DNA from: Gammaproteobacteria bacterium
Lineage (GTDB): Bacteria > Pseudomonadota > Gammaproteobacteria > Enterobacterales > GCA-2746155
DNA: 12,335 bases
Assembly: GCA_024206355.1 (NCBI GenBank)
Contig: JAAGZM010000713.1
Span: 1 to 12,335, forward strand
Direction of reading: 5' to 3'
This document shows positions 6,131-12,335 of this stretch, one piece after another. Position 1 is the first letter of the stretch. Every line of letters starts with the position of its first letter. The notes below the pieces were generated by a model that did not search any database, was not told the origin of the DNA, and saw nothing but the letters and a program-made list of their open reading frames with translations. The translations under genes were made by a program, and so were the position numbers.

Positions 6131-7534
6131 TTAAACCTTATGCACAAAGTGAGCGCGATAACCATAAACAGCAATGACCAAAAAACAAACCAGTGGCAAT
6201 ACAAAAGATGTCTGTACTGAAGGGATTTCACCAATCAGTGAAGCACCATCAATAAGCGCTCCTTGCATGGGTGGCATTAAGGCTCCCCCAACAATAGCCA
6301 TTACAAGTCCTGCCGATGCGAGGCTTGCATCATCACCCATATCTTTGAGTGCCACACCATAAATGGTTGGGAACATCAAAGACATACAGGCTGAAATTCC
6401 TAACAGACAATAGAGACCCATTAAACCACCAATAAAAATAGTTCCTAAGGATAAAATAATACCACCGGCTGCCAGCAACATTAATAATTGTCCTGGCCGT
6501 ATAAAACCTAACAGAAAGGTACAGATAAAACGGCTAGCCAAAAATATGCTCATGGCAATCATATTGTAACCCTGTGCTTTCGCAGCACTAAGACCTACCG
6601 AGGTCATGCCGTAATGAATAACAAAAGTCCAACACATGATCTGTGCACCTACATAGAATGCCTGTGCAACAACACCTTCAAGATAACGGCTGTTTTTTAA
6701 CAATCTGCCAAAAGTTTCTTTTAATTCTATCAAGGTCAAGGGATGATCATGGGTCATGGTTCGAGGCAGTTTTGCCATTAGAAAGATAAAAAACAATATT
6801 GCAACAATAATGGCAATTACCACATAAGGACCACGTACGGTAATCAGATCGGCTGCCTGCATTGCTTGATGGGCTGTAGGATTAGAAACAGAGAAATCTG
6901 TCAGAGCCTGGGTTAACTTACCATCAACCACCGATGGCAACATATTTGTGTATTCAGGATGTGCAGCTTTTTCCGCAGCACGAAATTCTTCCACCTGCAG
7001 TTTGTTAAGAATAAAGGTTGAAGCTACAAACATACCTGTTAAAGAACCGATAGGATTAAACGCCTGTGCCAGATTTAGTCGCTGGGTAGAAGTTTCAGGA
7101 TCACCCATTGATAAGATATAAGGGTTAGCTGTTGTTTCTAATAACGCCAGACCACAAGTTAATATCCATAAAGCTGCAAGAAAGAAATTGAACTCCATGG
7201 TCAAACTTGCAGGAATAAATAGAGAAGCACCAATCGCATAAAGAGCCAGCCCCAGCAGGATGCCGGCTTTATAAGAATAGCTGCGAATAAAGATTGCTGC
7301 AGGGATTGCCATAATGCCGTAACCGAGATAGAAGGCGAACTGCACCATGCTACTCTCAACATTGGAAATCAGAAAAATATCTTTAAATGCTTTTACCAGA
7401 GGATTGGTCACATCATTGGCAAATCCCCATAAAGGGAACAGTAAAGCCACAATCATGAAAGGAACAATGTATTCCTTACTTAGGATAGGAACCTTCTTAT
7501 CTTCAGTAACTGTCGATTCAACGGTTGAATTCAT
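6131..7534 (-). CDS. fucP: FucP-type L-fucose:H+ symporter (MFS permease)
   Basis: Inner-membrane transporter predicted to import L-fucose with protons; first gene of the catabolic operon. The 467-residue protein has about 12 hydrophobic segments and FucP-family signatures: WGFAND in helix 1, VQFAFYLGYG, SYKAGILLGLALYAIGASLF, GLALLETTANPY (Glu133, equivalent to the essential Glu135 of E. coli FucP), RLNLAQAFNPIG, and MSLMFPTIYGVALKDMG. It is longer than E. coli FucP (438 residues), chiefly through a bigger loop between helices 6 and 7 (about residues 170-220). ATG at 7534 is chosen because GAGAG lies about 10 nt upstream; the ATG at 7549 adds five residues but lacks a ribosome site. The family also contains galactose, glucose and arabinose permeases. 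Confidence 0.88.
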   Translation of the reverse strand: MNSTVESTVTEDKKVPILSKEYIVPFMIVALLFPLWGFANDVTNPLVKAFKDIFLISNVESSMVQFAFYLGYGIMAIPAAIFIRSYSYKAGILLGLALYAIGASLFIPASLTMEFNFFLAALWILTCGLALLETTANPYILSMGDPETSTQRLNLAQAFNPIGSLTGMFVASTFILNKLQVEEFRAAEKAAHPEYTNMLPSVVDGKLTQALTDFSVSNPTAHQAMQAADLITVRGPYVVIAIIVAILFFIFLMAKLPRTMTHDHPLTLIELKETFGRLLKNSRYLEGVVAQAFYVGAQIMCWTFVIHYGMTSVGLSAAKAQGYNMIAMSIFLASRFICTFLLGFIRPGQLLMLLAAGGIILSLGTIFIGGLMGLYCLLGISACMSLMFPTIYGVALKDMGDDASLASAGLVMAIVGGALMPPMQGALIDGASLIGEIPSVQTSFVLPLVCFLVIAVYGYRAHFVHKV

Positions 7535-7638
7535 TATGCGAGCTCTCATTTAATTACATCAATCTTTTTATGTGTATTTTTACTTATAATATGCACTTAT
7601 CATGTTAAAGTCTATATATTATTGATTTTGTTCAGGTG

Positions 7639-7657
7639 AAACGTTTGCCCTAGTATA
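7639..7657 (-). promoter_or_regulatory. Candidate fucP promoter -10 with adjacent LacI-type half-palindrome
   Basis: On the minus strand TATACT (7657-7652) is a good -10 match, about 105 nt upstream of the fucP ATG; no convincing -35 box is visible 16-18 nt upstream, so an activator may be needed. Just downstream lies the 8-bp palindrome AAACGTTT (7639-7646) within TGAAACGTTTGC, resembling the core of LacI-family operators (TGNAANCGNTTNCA). A repressor bound there would cover the start site. No LacI-family gene is in the window, so any binding protein would be encoded elsewhere. Confidence 0.3.
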
Positions 7658-7893
7658 ATAAATTTATAATTTGGTTTATATATTATTCTTTATTTTGTAA
7701 CAAGTTAACTAATATTAAGTGGCATTAGCTATGCATTTGTAGCAGTTTTGCATATTTCATAATAATTTATCAATATTGCTTATTATCTGCTTGCAGAAAT
7801 GTATTTTTACATCTAATGACATGGTTTAGTCAGTAGCAATTAAATGAGCTACTTACTTGATTTACTATTTAATTACATTAATCCTCTGATTAC

Positions 7894-8073
7894 TTATTTA
7901 ACCGTGGAGCTGAATAGCCTCGCTCTTGTATTGTTTCTAACAATTTTCTTAGCTGAAGGTGCATGGTGCGCATTGGTAGATATGTAGAGAAGAAATGGTT
8001 TGTCTTTATTAGATTGTTTGTGAATATAATTGATAGCTTCATCAAACCAGGTGTCAGTAACAAACCCTTGATA
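7894..8073 (-). pseudogene. Sulfatase gene remnant
   Basis: The minus strand reads 59 residues to TAA at 7894-7896. Its first 40 include YQGFVTDTWFDEAINYIHK, then NKDKPFLLYISTNAHHAPS. This matches the mid-region of type I sulfatases, where GYxTDxWFDEAIxFI is followed by DKPFFLYLSTNAPHxP. The frame is closed by TAG just upstream (8074-8076), there is no start codon, and after HHAPS the similarity fades, so it is a fragment of what is normally a protein of roughly 450-550 residues. The catalytic Cys/Ser-x-Pro-x-Arg site is not present. A sulfatase next to fucose catabolism fits breakdown of sulfated fucans, suggesting the locus once carried such a gene. Confidence 0.65.
7930..7944. repeat. 15-bp perfect palindrome ATTGTT-TCT-AACAAT
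   Basis: Six-base arms around a 3-bp centre give a dyad of the size bound by GntR-type dimers. It lies inside the sulfatase remnant, roughly midway between the two operons. It could be an operator or a chance palindrome in AT-rich sequence. Confidence 0.3.
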
Positions 8074-8131
8074 CTATAAACACCTCTTTTGAATAATTAT
8101 CTGGTAGTGCAGATCCAAGTAATCTATTCAT
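8054..8131 (-). pseudogene. Possible aldo/keto reductase-like fragment
   Basis: In a different minus-strand frame, directly upstream of and overlapping the sulfatase remnant, 25 codons read RLLGSALPDNYSKEVFI in their core. This resembles the SERxLGxAL...xEVxIxTK stretch of aldo/keto reductases, such as the equivalent part of the reductase gene at 3203-4237. An in-frame TAA immediately precedes its ATG and a TGA follows. The match is short and could be chance. If real, it means two gene fragments were joined here by deletion. Confidence 0.2.
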
Positions 8132-8225
8132 TTAATAGCAACATATTATCTATAAATATTACATTCTCTCTATATCTTTACATATAATGTACACGCATAT
8201 ACTAAAAGTCTAGATATTCCTTAAG

Positions 8226-8242
8226 TTAGCAAATCTTGCTAA
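8226..8242. promoter_or_regulatory. 17-bp perfect palindrome TTAGCAA-ATC-TTGCTAA, candidate operator
   Basis: Two 7-base arms are exact reverse complements around a 3-bp centre, the strongest dyad in the divergent region. A TATACT (8251-8256) follows 9 bp downstream and could be a -10 element, so a protein bound to the dyad would overlap its -35 zone. It lies about 290 bp before the regulator start. The binding protein is unknown; the adjacent GntR regulator is the first candidate. Confidence 0.4.
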
Positions 8243-8319
8243 ATATGCATTATACTTAATAGATGACATTGTTCGTATTTGTACATAATTTCTAATGATA
8301 TCAACACTTACCGATTAAC

Positions 8320-8426
8320 TACCATATGATTTTGACCAATTCAAGAACATTCAAACTTCTTATTCAAAACAACAACAATCAATATTCTTGAAGCCTATTA
8401 TTTTATATTAAAACAAACATATGGTA
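8320..8426. repeat. Inverted pair of TACCATATG
   Basis: TACCATATG at 8320-8328 recurs as its reverse complement CATATGGTA at 8418-8426, about 90 bp apart upstream of the regulator. Both copies run into TATGATTT on the plus strand. Paired sites at this spacing could support DNA looping by a dimeric or tetrameric regulator, but nine bases is short and chance is possible. Confidence 0.25.
8340..8392. repeat. Imperfect 12-bp inverted repeat with 29-nt loop
   Basis: TTCAAGAACATT (8340-8351) pairs with AATATTCTTGAA (8381-8392) with one mismatch. It lies between the two TACCATATG copies, upstream of the candidate regulator promoter, so it is more likely a protein-binding or structural DNA feature than part of the leader RNA. 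Confidence 0.28.
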
Positions 8427-8445
8427 TGATTTCTGTTATTAATAG

Positions 8446-8473
8446 TTGTTAATGTATGTATTTACTCTAAAAT
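8446..8473 (+). promoter_or_regulatory. Candidate promoter for the regulator-lut operon
   Basis: TTGTTA (8446-8451) and TAAAAT (8468-8473) are separated by 16 bp, matching four of six and five of six sigma-70 consensus bases. Transcription would start near 8480, giving a leader of about 50 nt before the ATG at 8529. It is the best-spaced box pair found close to the gene, judged by eye only. Confidence 0.38.
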
Positions 8474-8484
8474 ACGATTGTCTT

Positions 8485-8508
8485 TGACACTGAACTGTTG
8501 CTGACACT
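8485..8508 (+). repeat. Direct repeat TGACACT x2 in the regulator leader
   Basis: TGACACT occurs at 8485-8491 and 8502-8508, a 17-bp period, just after the predicted transcription start and just before the regulator's ribosome site. Directly repeated half-sites in this position could allow autorepression by blocking elongation. Only two short copies exist, so this is tentative. Confidence 0.28.
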
Positions 8509-8528
8509 TTCAAAAAATAGAGAATTAA

Positions 8529-9434
8529 ATGAGCAATAAAACCTATCTGATTAAAAATACCATTAACGGTATGCTAAAACTTATTGAAGAGTTGCCCGAT
8601 GGGCAAATCATAATGCAGAATGATATAGAACTTACTCGGCTTTTAAATATAAGTAGAACCACTGTCAGAGCATGTGTAGATCACTTGATTGAAATGGATA
8701 TAATTAAAAGAGACGGTCCATCAAAAGTAGTATTGCGTCAACCAACTGAAGATGATTATTTTGAAATTTCTGACCAAGAATCAACCAAAGAAATTGTCAT
8801 AGAGAAATATTTTCTTGATCTAATCAATACTGGCAAATTACTACCTGGTGATAAATTTTCAGAATTAGAACTCGCACAAAACTCAGGTTGTACTACCAAT
8901 ACAGTACGTGAATTTTTAATCAAATTTTCAAATTATGGTCTGATAAACAAAACGCCTAGAGCTCGATGGGAGATGGTTACTTTTGATGAGCAGTTTGCCC
9001 GGGAATTAATTTCATTTCGTCAAATGGTAGAAATGAATTCCATGTCTGAGCTTCTGAAGTTAAGTGACAGCGATCCCATTTGGAAAGAATTTGAAGATTT
9101 ATTAGATAAACATATTGCAGTGCAAAAAGATATTGAAAATAGTTATCTTGAATTCCCTGATCTGGATCGAGCTCTTCATTTACTCATTCAGGATGCCTCT
9201 AAAAATCGATTCGCCAGACAATTTTTTGAAATAGCTTCTTTTATTTGTCACTACCATTATCAATGGGATAAACAAGGTGAATTTGAACGTATTAGAGAAG
9301 CTGTAGATCAACACATTGATATCCTCAATAATCTGGTTACCAGAAATGTATCAGGTTCAATTATGAGTTTAGAGAAACATCTTAAAACTGCGAGACAAAC
9401 TCTGATGCGTAGTGTCCATGGTCTGGAAGAGTAG
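8529..9434 (+). CDS. GntR family regulator with tandem winged-helix domains and FCD ligand domain
   Basis: Probable local regulator of the fuc and lut operons. At 301 residues it is longer than the usual FCD-type GntR protein (about 220-250). Residues 5-72 read as one GntR-like winged helix (IELTRLLNISRTTVRACVDHLIEMDIIKRDG). Residues 86-151 read as a second (LLPGDKFSELELAQNSGCTTNTVREFLIKFSNYGLI). Residues 156-295 are an all-helical FCD domain with Asp213, His217, His262 and His284 in the D-x3-H...H-x21-H spacing of metal-binding FCD proteins. FCD domains typically sense small carboxylic acids, so a fucose-pathway keto acid or lactate is a plausible effector. It is transcribed 15 nt ahead of lutA and divergently from fucP. 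ATG at 8529 has an AGAG-type ribosome site. Confidence 0.82.
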   Translation: MSNKTYLIKNTINGMLKLIEELPDGQIIMQNDIELTRLLNISRTTVRACVDHLIEMDIIKRDGPSKVVLRQPTEDDYFEISDQESTKEIVIEKYFLDLINTGKLLPGDKFSELELAQNSGCTTNTVREFLIKFSNYGLINKTPRARWEMVTFDEQFARELISFRQMVEMNSMSELLKLSDSDPIWKEFEDLLDKHIAVQKDIENSYLEFPDLDRALHLLIQDASKNRFARQFFEIASFICHYHYQWDKQGEFERIREAVDQHIDILNNLVTRNVSGSIMSLEKHLKTARQTLMRSVHGLEE

Positions 9435-9449
9435 TGTTGAATTTTAATC

Positions 9450-10235
9450 ATGACTTCCAGCAACGAACCGCAACAACGCAACTACCCAGCAAAACCTAAA
9501 CAGGTTTATCTCTATGGCACCTGCCTAGCCGACAGCCTTTTTCCAGACTCAGGAATAGATGCTATTGAATTTCTTGAGCTTCAGGGTATTGAGGTTATCT
9601 ATCCTGATGGGCAAACCTGCTGTGGTCAGCCTGCTTACAGTTCCGGTTATCAGGATGAAGCAAGGACTGTCGCTCTTGCTCAAGTTACTCAATTTCCGCT
9701 AGATATACCCATTGTGATCATATCCGGTTCCTGTGGTGGTATGATGCACCATCATTATCCAGAGCTATTGAAAGGTGAACCCGGTATTGAACAATTCTGT
9801 GAGCGGATTTTTGAATTTACAGAATTTTTGGTGAATGTATTAAAAATAAAGCTCAACGATAAAGGTGAACCTGAAAAAATTGCCCTCCATACCTCCTGTG
9901 CTGCCCGTCGTGAAATGGATGTACATATCACTGGTCGTGCTCTGATTGAGCAATTGGAAAATGTTGAGTTGGTAACTCATCAGTATGAAAGTGAATGTTG
10001 TGGTTTCGGTGGTACCTTCTCGATTAAACATGGCGATATATCTGCGGCCATGGTCTCTGACAAAACAAAATATTTGATTGAAGCCGATGTGGTGCGATAT
10101 ATCAGTGCCGATTGGGGATGTATGCTGAATATTAATGGTGCACTTGAATACCAAAAACAATCATTCTCAGGTGAACATATTGCTAGCTATCTATTACATC
10201 GTACGAAAGAACGTACGAAAGAAAGAGAGCAATAA
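9450..10235 (+). CDS. lutA: LutA/YkgE-type iron-sulfur subunit of L-lactate oxidation complex
   Basis: Part of the LutABC system that oxidises L-lactate to pyruvate in the cytoplasm. The 261-residue protein has two cysteine-rich CCG domains, seen as TCCGQPAYSSGY (about 57-67) and ECCGFGGTFS (about 187-196). Each is accompanied by further conserved cysteines (YGTCLAD, SGSCGGMMHHHY, HTSCAARREM) used for non-cubane [4Fe-4S] clusters in heterodisulfide-reductase-like proteins. Length and order fit LutA. It starts 15 nt after the regulator with only a weak ribosome site and ends 2 nt before lutB. Its extreme C-terminus, RTKERTKEREQ, comes from a 12-bp tandem duplication. With the upstream pathway yielding lactate, it probably recycles that product. 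Confidence 0.9.
   Translation: MTSSNEPQQRNYPAKPKQVYLYGTCLADSLFPDSGIDAIEFLELQGIEVIYPDGQTCCGQPAYSSGYQDEARTVALAQVTQFPLDIPIVIISGSCGGMMHHHYPELLKGEPGIEQFCERIFEFTEFLVNVLKIKLNDKGEPEKIALHTSCAARREMDVHITGRALIEQLENVELVTHQYESECCGFGGTFSIKHGDISAAMVSDKTKYLIEADVVRYISADWGCMLNINGALEYQKQSFSGEHIASYLLHRTKERTKEREQ
10200..10223 (+). repeat. 12-bp in-frame tandem duplication at the 3' end of lutA
   Basis: CGTACGAAAGAA occurs twice head to tail (10200-10211, 10212-10223), encoding RTKE-RTKE. The purine-rich end (GAAAGAGAG) immediately afterwards forms the lutB ribosome site. It is probably a recent slippage event with little effect on LutA. Confidence 0.7.
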
Positions 10236-10237
10236 CC

Positions 10238-11716
10238 GTGTCAGCTCAACAAAGCGATACTAATGAAAGCAAATATGCTGTATCAGCAAGGAAATTTCAC
10301 AGTAATGTTAAAAGAGATCTCAATGATGATGAATTGAGAAATAACTTTCGTGGTGCCATGGATTACTTAATGGATAAACGCAAAAGTGCTTTTGACGATA
10401 GCGATGAGCTGGCGACACTAAGAAAACAATGTAAATTAATAAAGCAACGCTGCTTGTTAAAGCTACCCTACTTACTTGAGCAACTCGAAGAAAAATTACT
10501 CAGCAATGGTATTAAGGTGCACTGGGCAGAAACGATTAATGATGCCAATGAAATCATAGCTCAGTTAATCGCTGAAAAAAATGGCAAGACTGTGGTCAAA
10601 GGCAAGTCTATGGTTTCAGAAGAAACGGCTCTCAACGATTATCTTGAAGCTAGGGATATTGAATGTCTAGAGTCTGATATGGGCGAATATATTGTGCAAT
10701 TGGCACATCAACATCCATCACATATTATCATGCCGGCAATCCATCAAAACAAAAAACAGGTTGCCGATTTATTTGTTAAAAAAATTGAGGGGTTTGAACA
10801 TACTACCGATGTGGACAAACTGATCGGAGAAGGTCGAAGGGTATTGCGTGAAAAGTTTTGCAATGCCGATGTTGGTATCAGTGGCGTTAATTTTGCTATT
10901 GCAGAAACTGGCACTCTCTGCCTAGTTGAAAACGAAGGTAATGGTCGCATGTGCACAACCGTACCTAACTTACATATTGCTATTACTGGCATAGAAAAAG
11001 TGGTTGAATTTCTTGACGATGTACCGCCACTTTTAAGCTTATTGACACGCAGCGCCACCGGACAAATTATCTCGACCTACTTCAATATGATTTCATCACC
11101 CAGAAAAGATGGTGAAAAAGATGGTCCTGAAGAGGTCCATTTAGTTTTATTGGATAATGGCCGCAGTCAGGCATTTGCTGATCCAGAGTTACGCCAGACT
11201 TTACAATGCATTCGCTGTGGCGCCTGTATGAACCACTGCCCTGTTTACACACGCATTGGCGGTCATGCTTATGGCACTGTTTACCCGGGACCTATTGGCA
11301 AAATTGTATCACCTCATATGTTGGGTTTAGAGGCCACCAAAGATCTACCTACCGCCTCGACATTATGTGGAGCCTGTGCTGAAGTATGTCCTGTTGAAAT
11401 CCCTATACCCAAATTATTGATACGACTACGTAAAGAAAGTGTGGAAACTAAACACAGCGGCAATAAAGTAATGAAAGGTGAAGGCAGTGGCCGCAAAAAA
11501 AGCGAGGCACTTATTTGGAAAGGCTGGAGTCTGATCCATCGACACCCAGTTCTTTACAAAACATTTATCTGGATAGCCTGCCGTTTTAGAGGACTTTTGC
11601 CTAATAGACTTGGCAACTGGACTACAGTTCGAACTGCTCCAAAACTTGCACCGAAAACATTACATGAACGTATTAAAGAGCGTCGCTCCAAAACAAAAAA
11701 TACGGATGGCAACTAA
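10238..11716 (+). CDS. lutB: LutB/LldF-type L-lactate oxidation iron-sulfur protein
   Basis: Large iron-sulfur subunit of LutABC. The 492-residue protein has an N-terminal LUD domain (about 70-300), including KGKSMVSEE and the ISGVNFAIAETGTLCLVENEGNGR stretch typical of the family. Two ferredoxin-like cluster motifs follow: CIRCGACMNHCP (about 325-336) and LCGACAEVCP (about 377-386), each CxxCxxCxxxCP-like. They probably carry electrons toward the respiratory chain. It starts with GTG at 10238, 2 nt after lutA, with GAGAG about 7 nt upstream; no better ATG start is evident. Its stop overlaps the lutC ATG by one base. Length is typical. Confidence 0.9.
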   Translation: MSAQQSDTNESKYAVSARKFHSNVKRDLNDDELRNNFRGAMDYLMDKRKSAFDDSDELATLRKQCKLIKQRCLLKLPYLLEQLEEKLLSNGIKVHWAETINDANEIIAQLIAEKNGKTVVKGKSMVSEETALNDYLEARDIECLESDMGEYIVQLAHQHPSHIIMPAIHQNKKQVADLFVKKIEGFEHTTDVDKLIGEGRRVLREKFCNADVGISGVNFAIAETGTLCLVENEGNGRMCTTVPNLHIAITGIEKVVEFLDDVPPLLSLLTRSATGQIISTYFNMISSPRKDGEKDGPEEVHLVLLDNGRSQAFADPELRQTLQCIRCGACMNHCPVYTRIGGHAYGTVYPGPIGKIVSPHMLGLEATKDLPTASTLCGACAEVCPVEIPIPKLLIRLRKESVETKHSGNKVMKGEGSGRKKSEALIWKGWSLIHRHPVLYKTFIWIACRFRGLLPNRLGNWTTVRTAPKLAPKTLHERIKERRSKTKNTDGN

Positions 11717-12335
11717 TGTCAAACAATTATAAACAACAAAGCAGAGCGGCGAGAAACAACATTCTTGGCAAACTTAAAAAGCAAGTTGTAGGAGCCAACT
11801 ACGACAAGTTACCCAAAGAACATAGCTATCACTATCCACAATTGTCAAAAGCCGAACAGTTAGCTCAGTTTATAGGCCATCTAGAGGCAAACCATGCTGA
11901 GGTGATCCAGCTGGCCAATGCTGAAATTCCACAAGTAGTAAGCAATCTATTGAAACTTAGGGGTATTACAAAATTACTATACGGACTGGCTGCGCCACAC
12001 TCAGCACAGATGGAAACATTAGATGAAGATATTGAAATTGAAGTCTATGACTTTGAACTTAAGGAGAATAAAGAAAAACTATTTAATGAAGTTCCAGCTA
12101 GTATAACAAGTTCCCGTGCAGCCATTGCCGCTACAGGTACAATTGTATTATGGCCAACGATTACAGAGCCTAGAGCCCTTTCACTAGTTTCTCCTATTCA
12201 TATTGTTATCGTCGATGCTTTGCAGCTTTATGCCGACTTCTCAACTCTGATTGAAATTGAGAGCTGGCAGGATAAGTTACCCACTAATGCCTTACTGATC
12301 TCCGGGCCATCTAAAACGGCAGATATTCAACAAAC
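11716..12335 (+). CDS. lutC: LutC/YkgG-type lactate utilisation protein, 5' part (runs off window)
   Basis: Third subunit of LutABC, of the LUD family and without cysteine clusters. The ATG at 11716-11718 shares one base with the lutB stop (TAATG). The frame stays open to the window end, 206 complete codons. It begins MSNNYKQQSRAARNNILGKLK. Family marks are SRAAIAATGTIVLWPTITEPRALS (about 132-155; glycine-containing turn and EPR), SPIHIVIVDA, and the conserved SGPSKTADI near the cut end, which places the stop only a few dozen residues beyond the window. No lactate permease is visible before the edge. Confidence 0.88.
   Translation, partial: MSNNYKQQSRAARNNILGKLKKQVVGANYDKLPKEHSYHYPQLSKAEQLAQFIGHLEANHAEVIQLANAEIPQVVSNLLKLRGITKLLYGLAAPHSAQMETLDEDIEIEVYDFELKENKEKLFNEVPASITSSRAAIAATGTIVLWPTITEPRALSLVSPIHIVIVDALQLYADFSTLIEIESWQDKLPTNALLISGPSKTADIQQ

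Larger units (their letters stand above)
7550..8528. other. Long AT-rich divergent intergenic region with gene remnants and candidate operators
   Basis: About 980 bp separates the divergent fucP and regulator genes, far more than two promoters need. The middle (7894-8131, minus strand) holds decayed coding fragments listed separately. Both flanks are AT-rich and contain candidate promoters and several short palindromes. No intact gene, RNA gene or riboswitch-like structure was recognised. The region presumably controls both operons. Confidence 0.7.

Noticed and set aside
7785..7805. Palindrome TCTGC-TT-GCAGA as an operator
   Set aside because: Five-base arms with nothing else nearby; such dyads are expected by chance in a region of this length.
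7550..8528. Riboswitch, small RNA or CRISPR array in the long intergenic region
   Set aside because: No regularly spaced repeats, conserved aptamer-like core or strong RNA fold followed by a U-tract could be seen; the gene remnants explain much of the length.
9840..10160. 106-codon minus-strand frame opposite lutA
   Set aside because: Antisense to the conserved CCG-domain gene; no supporting motif or start signal.
10744..11058. 104-codon minus-strand frame opposite lutB
   Set aside because: Antisense shadow of the LUD domain of lutB.

Overview
The window looks like chromosome of an AT-rich marine gammaproteobacterium, probably Alteromonadales-like. This rests on a GlyGly-CTERM-like protein tail at the left edge, the gene families present and the AT-rich spacers; it is inference, because there is no rRNA or other phylogenetic marker here.

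Layout. Positions 1-362 hold decayed coding sequence: the C-terminal end of a GlyGly-CTERM-like surface or secreted protein, running into a frameshifted signal-peptide fragment of what looks like an outer-membrane protein. Positions 412-648 form a 237-bp segment bounded by perfect 17-bp inverted repeats. It has no transposase gene and looks like a MITE. It ends 1 bp from the stop codon of the first operon gene and carries a terminator-like hairpin for that operon.

Positions 650-7534 are one tight minus-strand operon for non-phosphorylative L-fucose (or closely related 6-deoxyhexose/L-galactose) catabolism. In transcription order it encodes a FucP-type permease, a RhaM-type mutarotase, a split UxaA-type sugar-acid dehydratase (small then large subunit), an aldo/keto reductase acting as sugar dehydrogenase, an amidohydrolase lactonase, an SDR acting as 2-keto-3-deoxy-sugar-acid dehydrogenase, and a fumarylacetoacetate-hydrolase-family diketo acid hydrolase. 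The expected products are pyruvate plus L-lactate.

Positions 7550-8528 are an unusually long divergent intergenic region of about 1 kb. It contains a clear sulfatase gene remnant (7894-8073, minus), a possible second remnant next to it, several palindromes that could be operators, and candidate promoters for both directions.

Positions 8529-12335 are a plus-strand operon. It starts with a GntR/FCD regulator that appears to carry two tandem winged-helix domains, followed by lutA, lutB and the 5' part of lutC, the iron-sulfur L-lactate oxidation system.

How they work together (inference): fucose enters through FucP, is mutarotated, oxidised, delactonised, dehydrated, oxidised again and hydrolysed to pyruvate and L-lactate. 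LutABC then oxidises the lactate to a second pyruvate. The divergent layout around one regulator suggests a co-regulated fuc-lut cassette that takes all six carbons to pyruvate. The sulfatase remnant hints that the locus once belonged to a larger sulfated-fucan degradation region.
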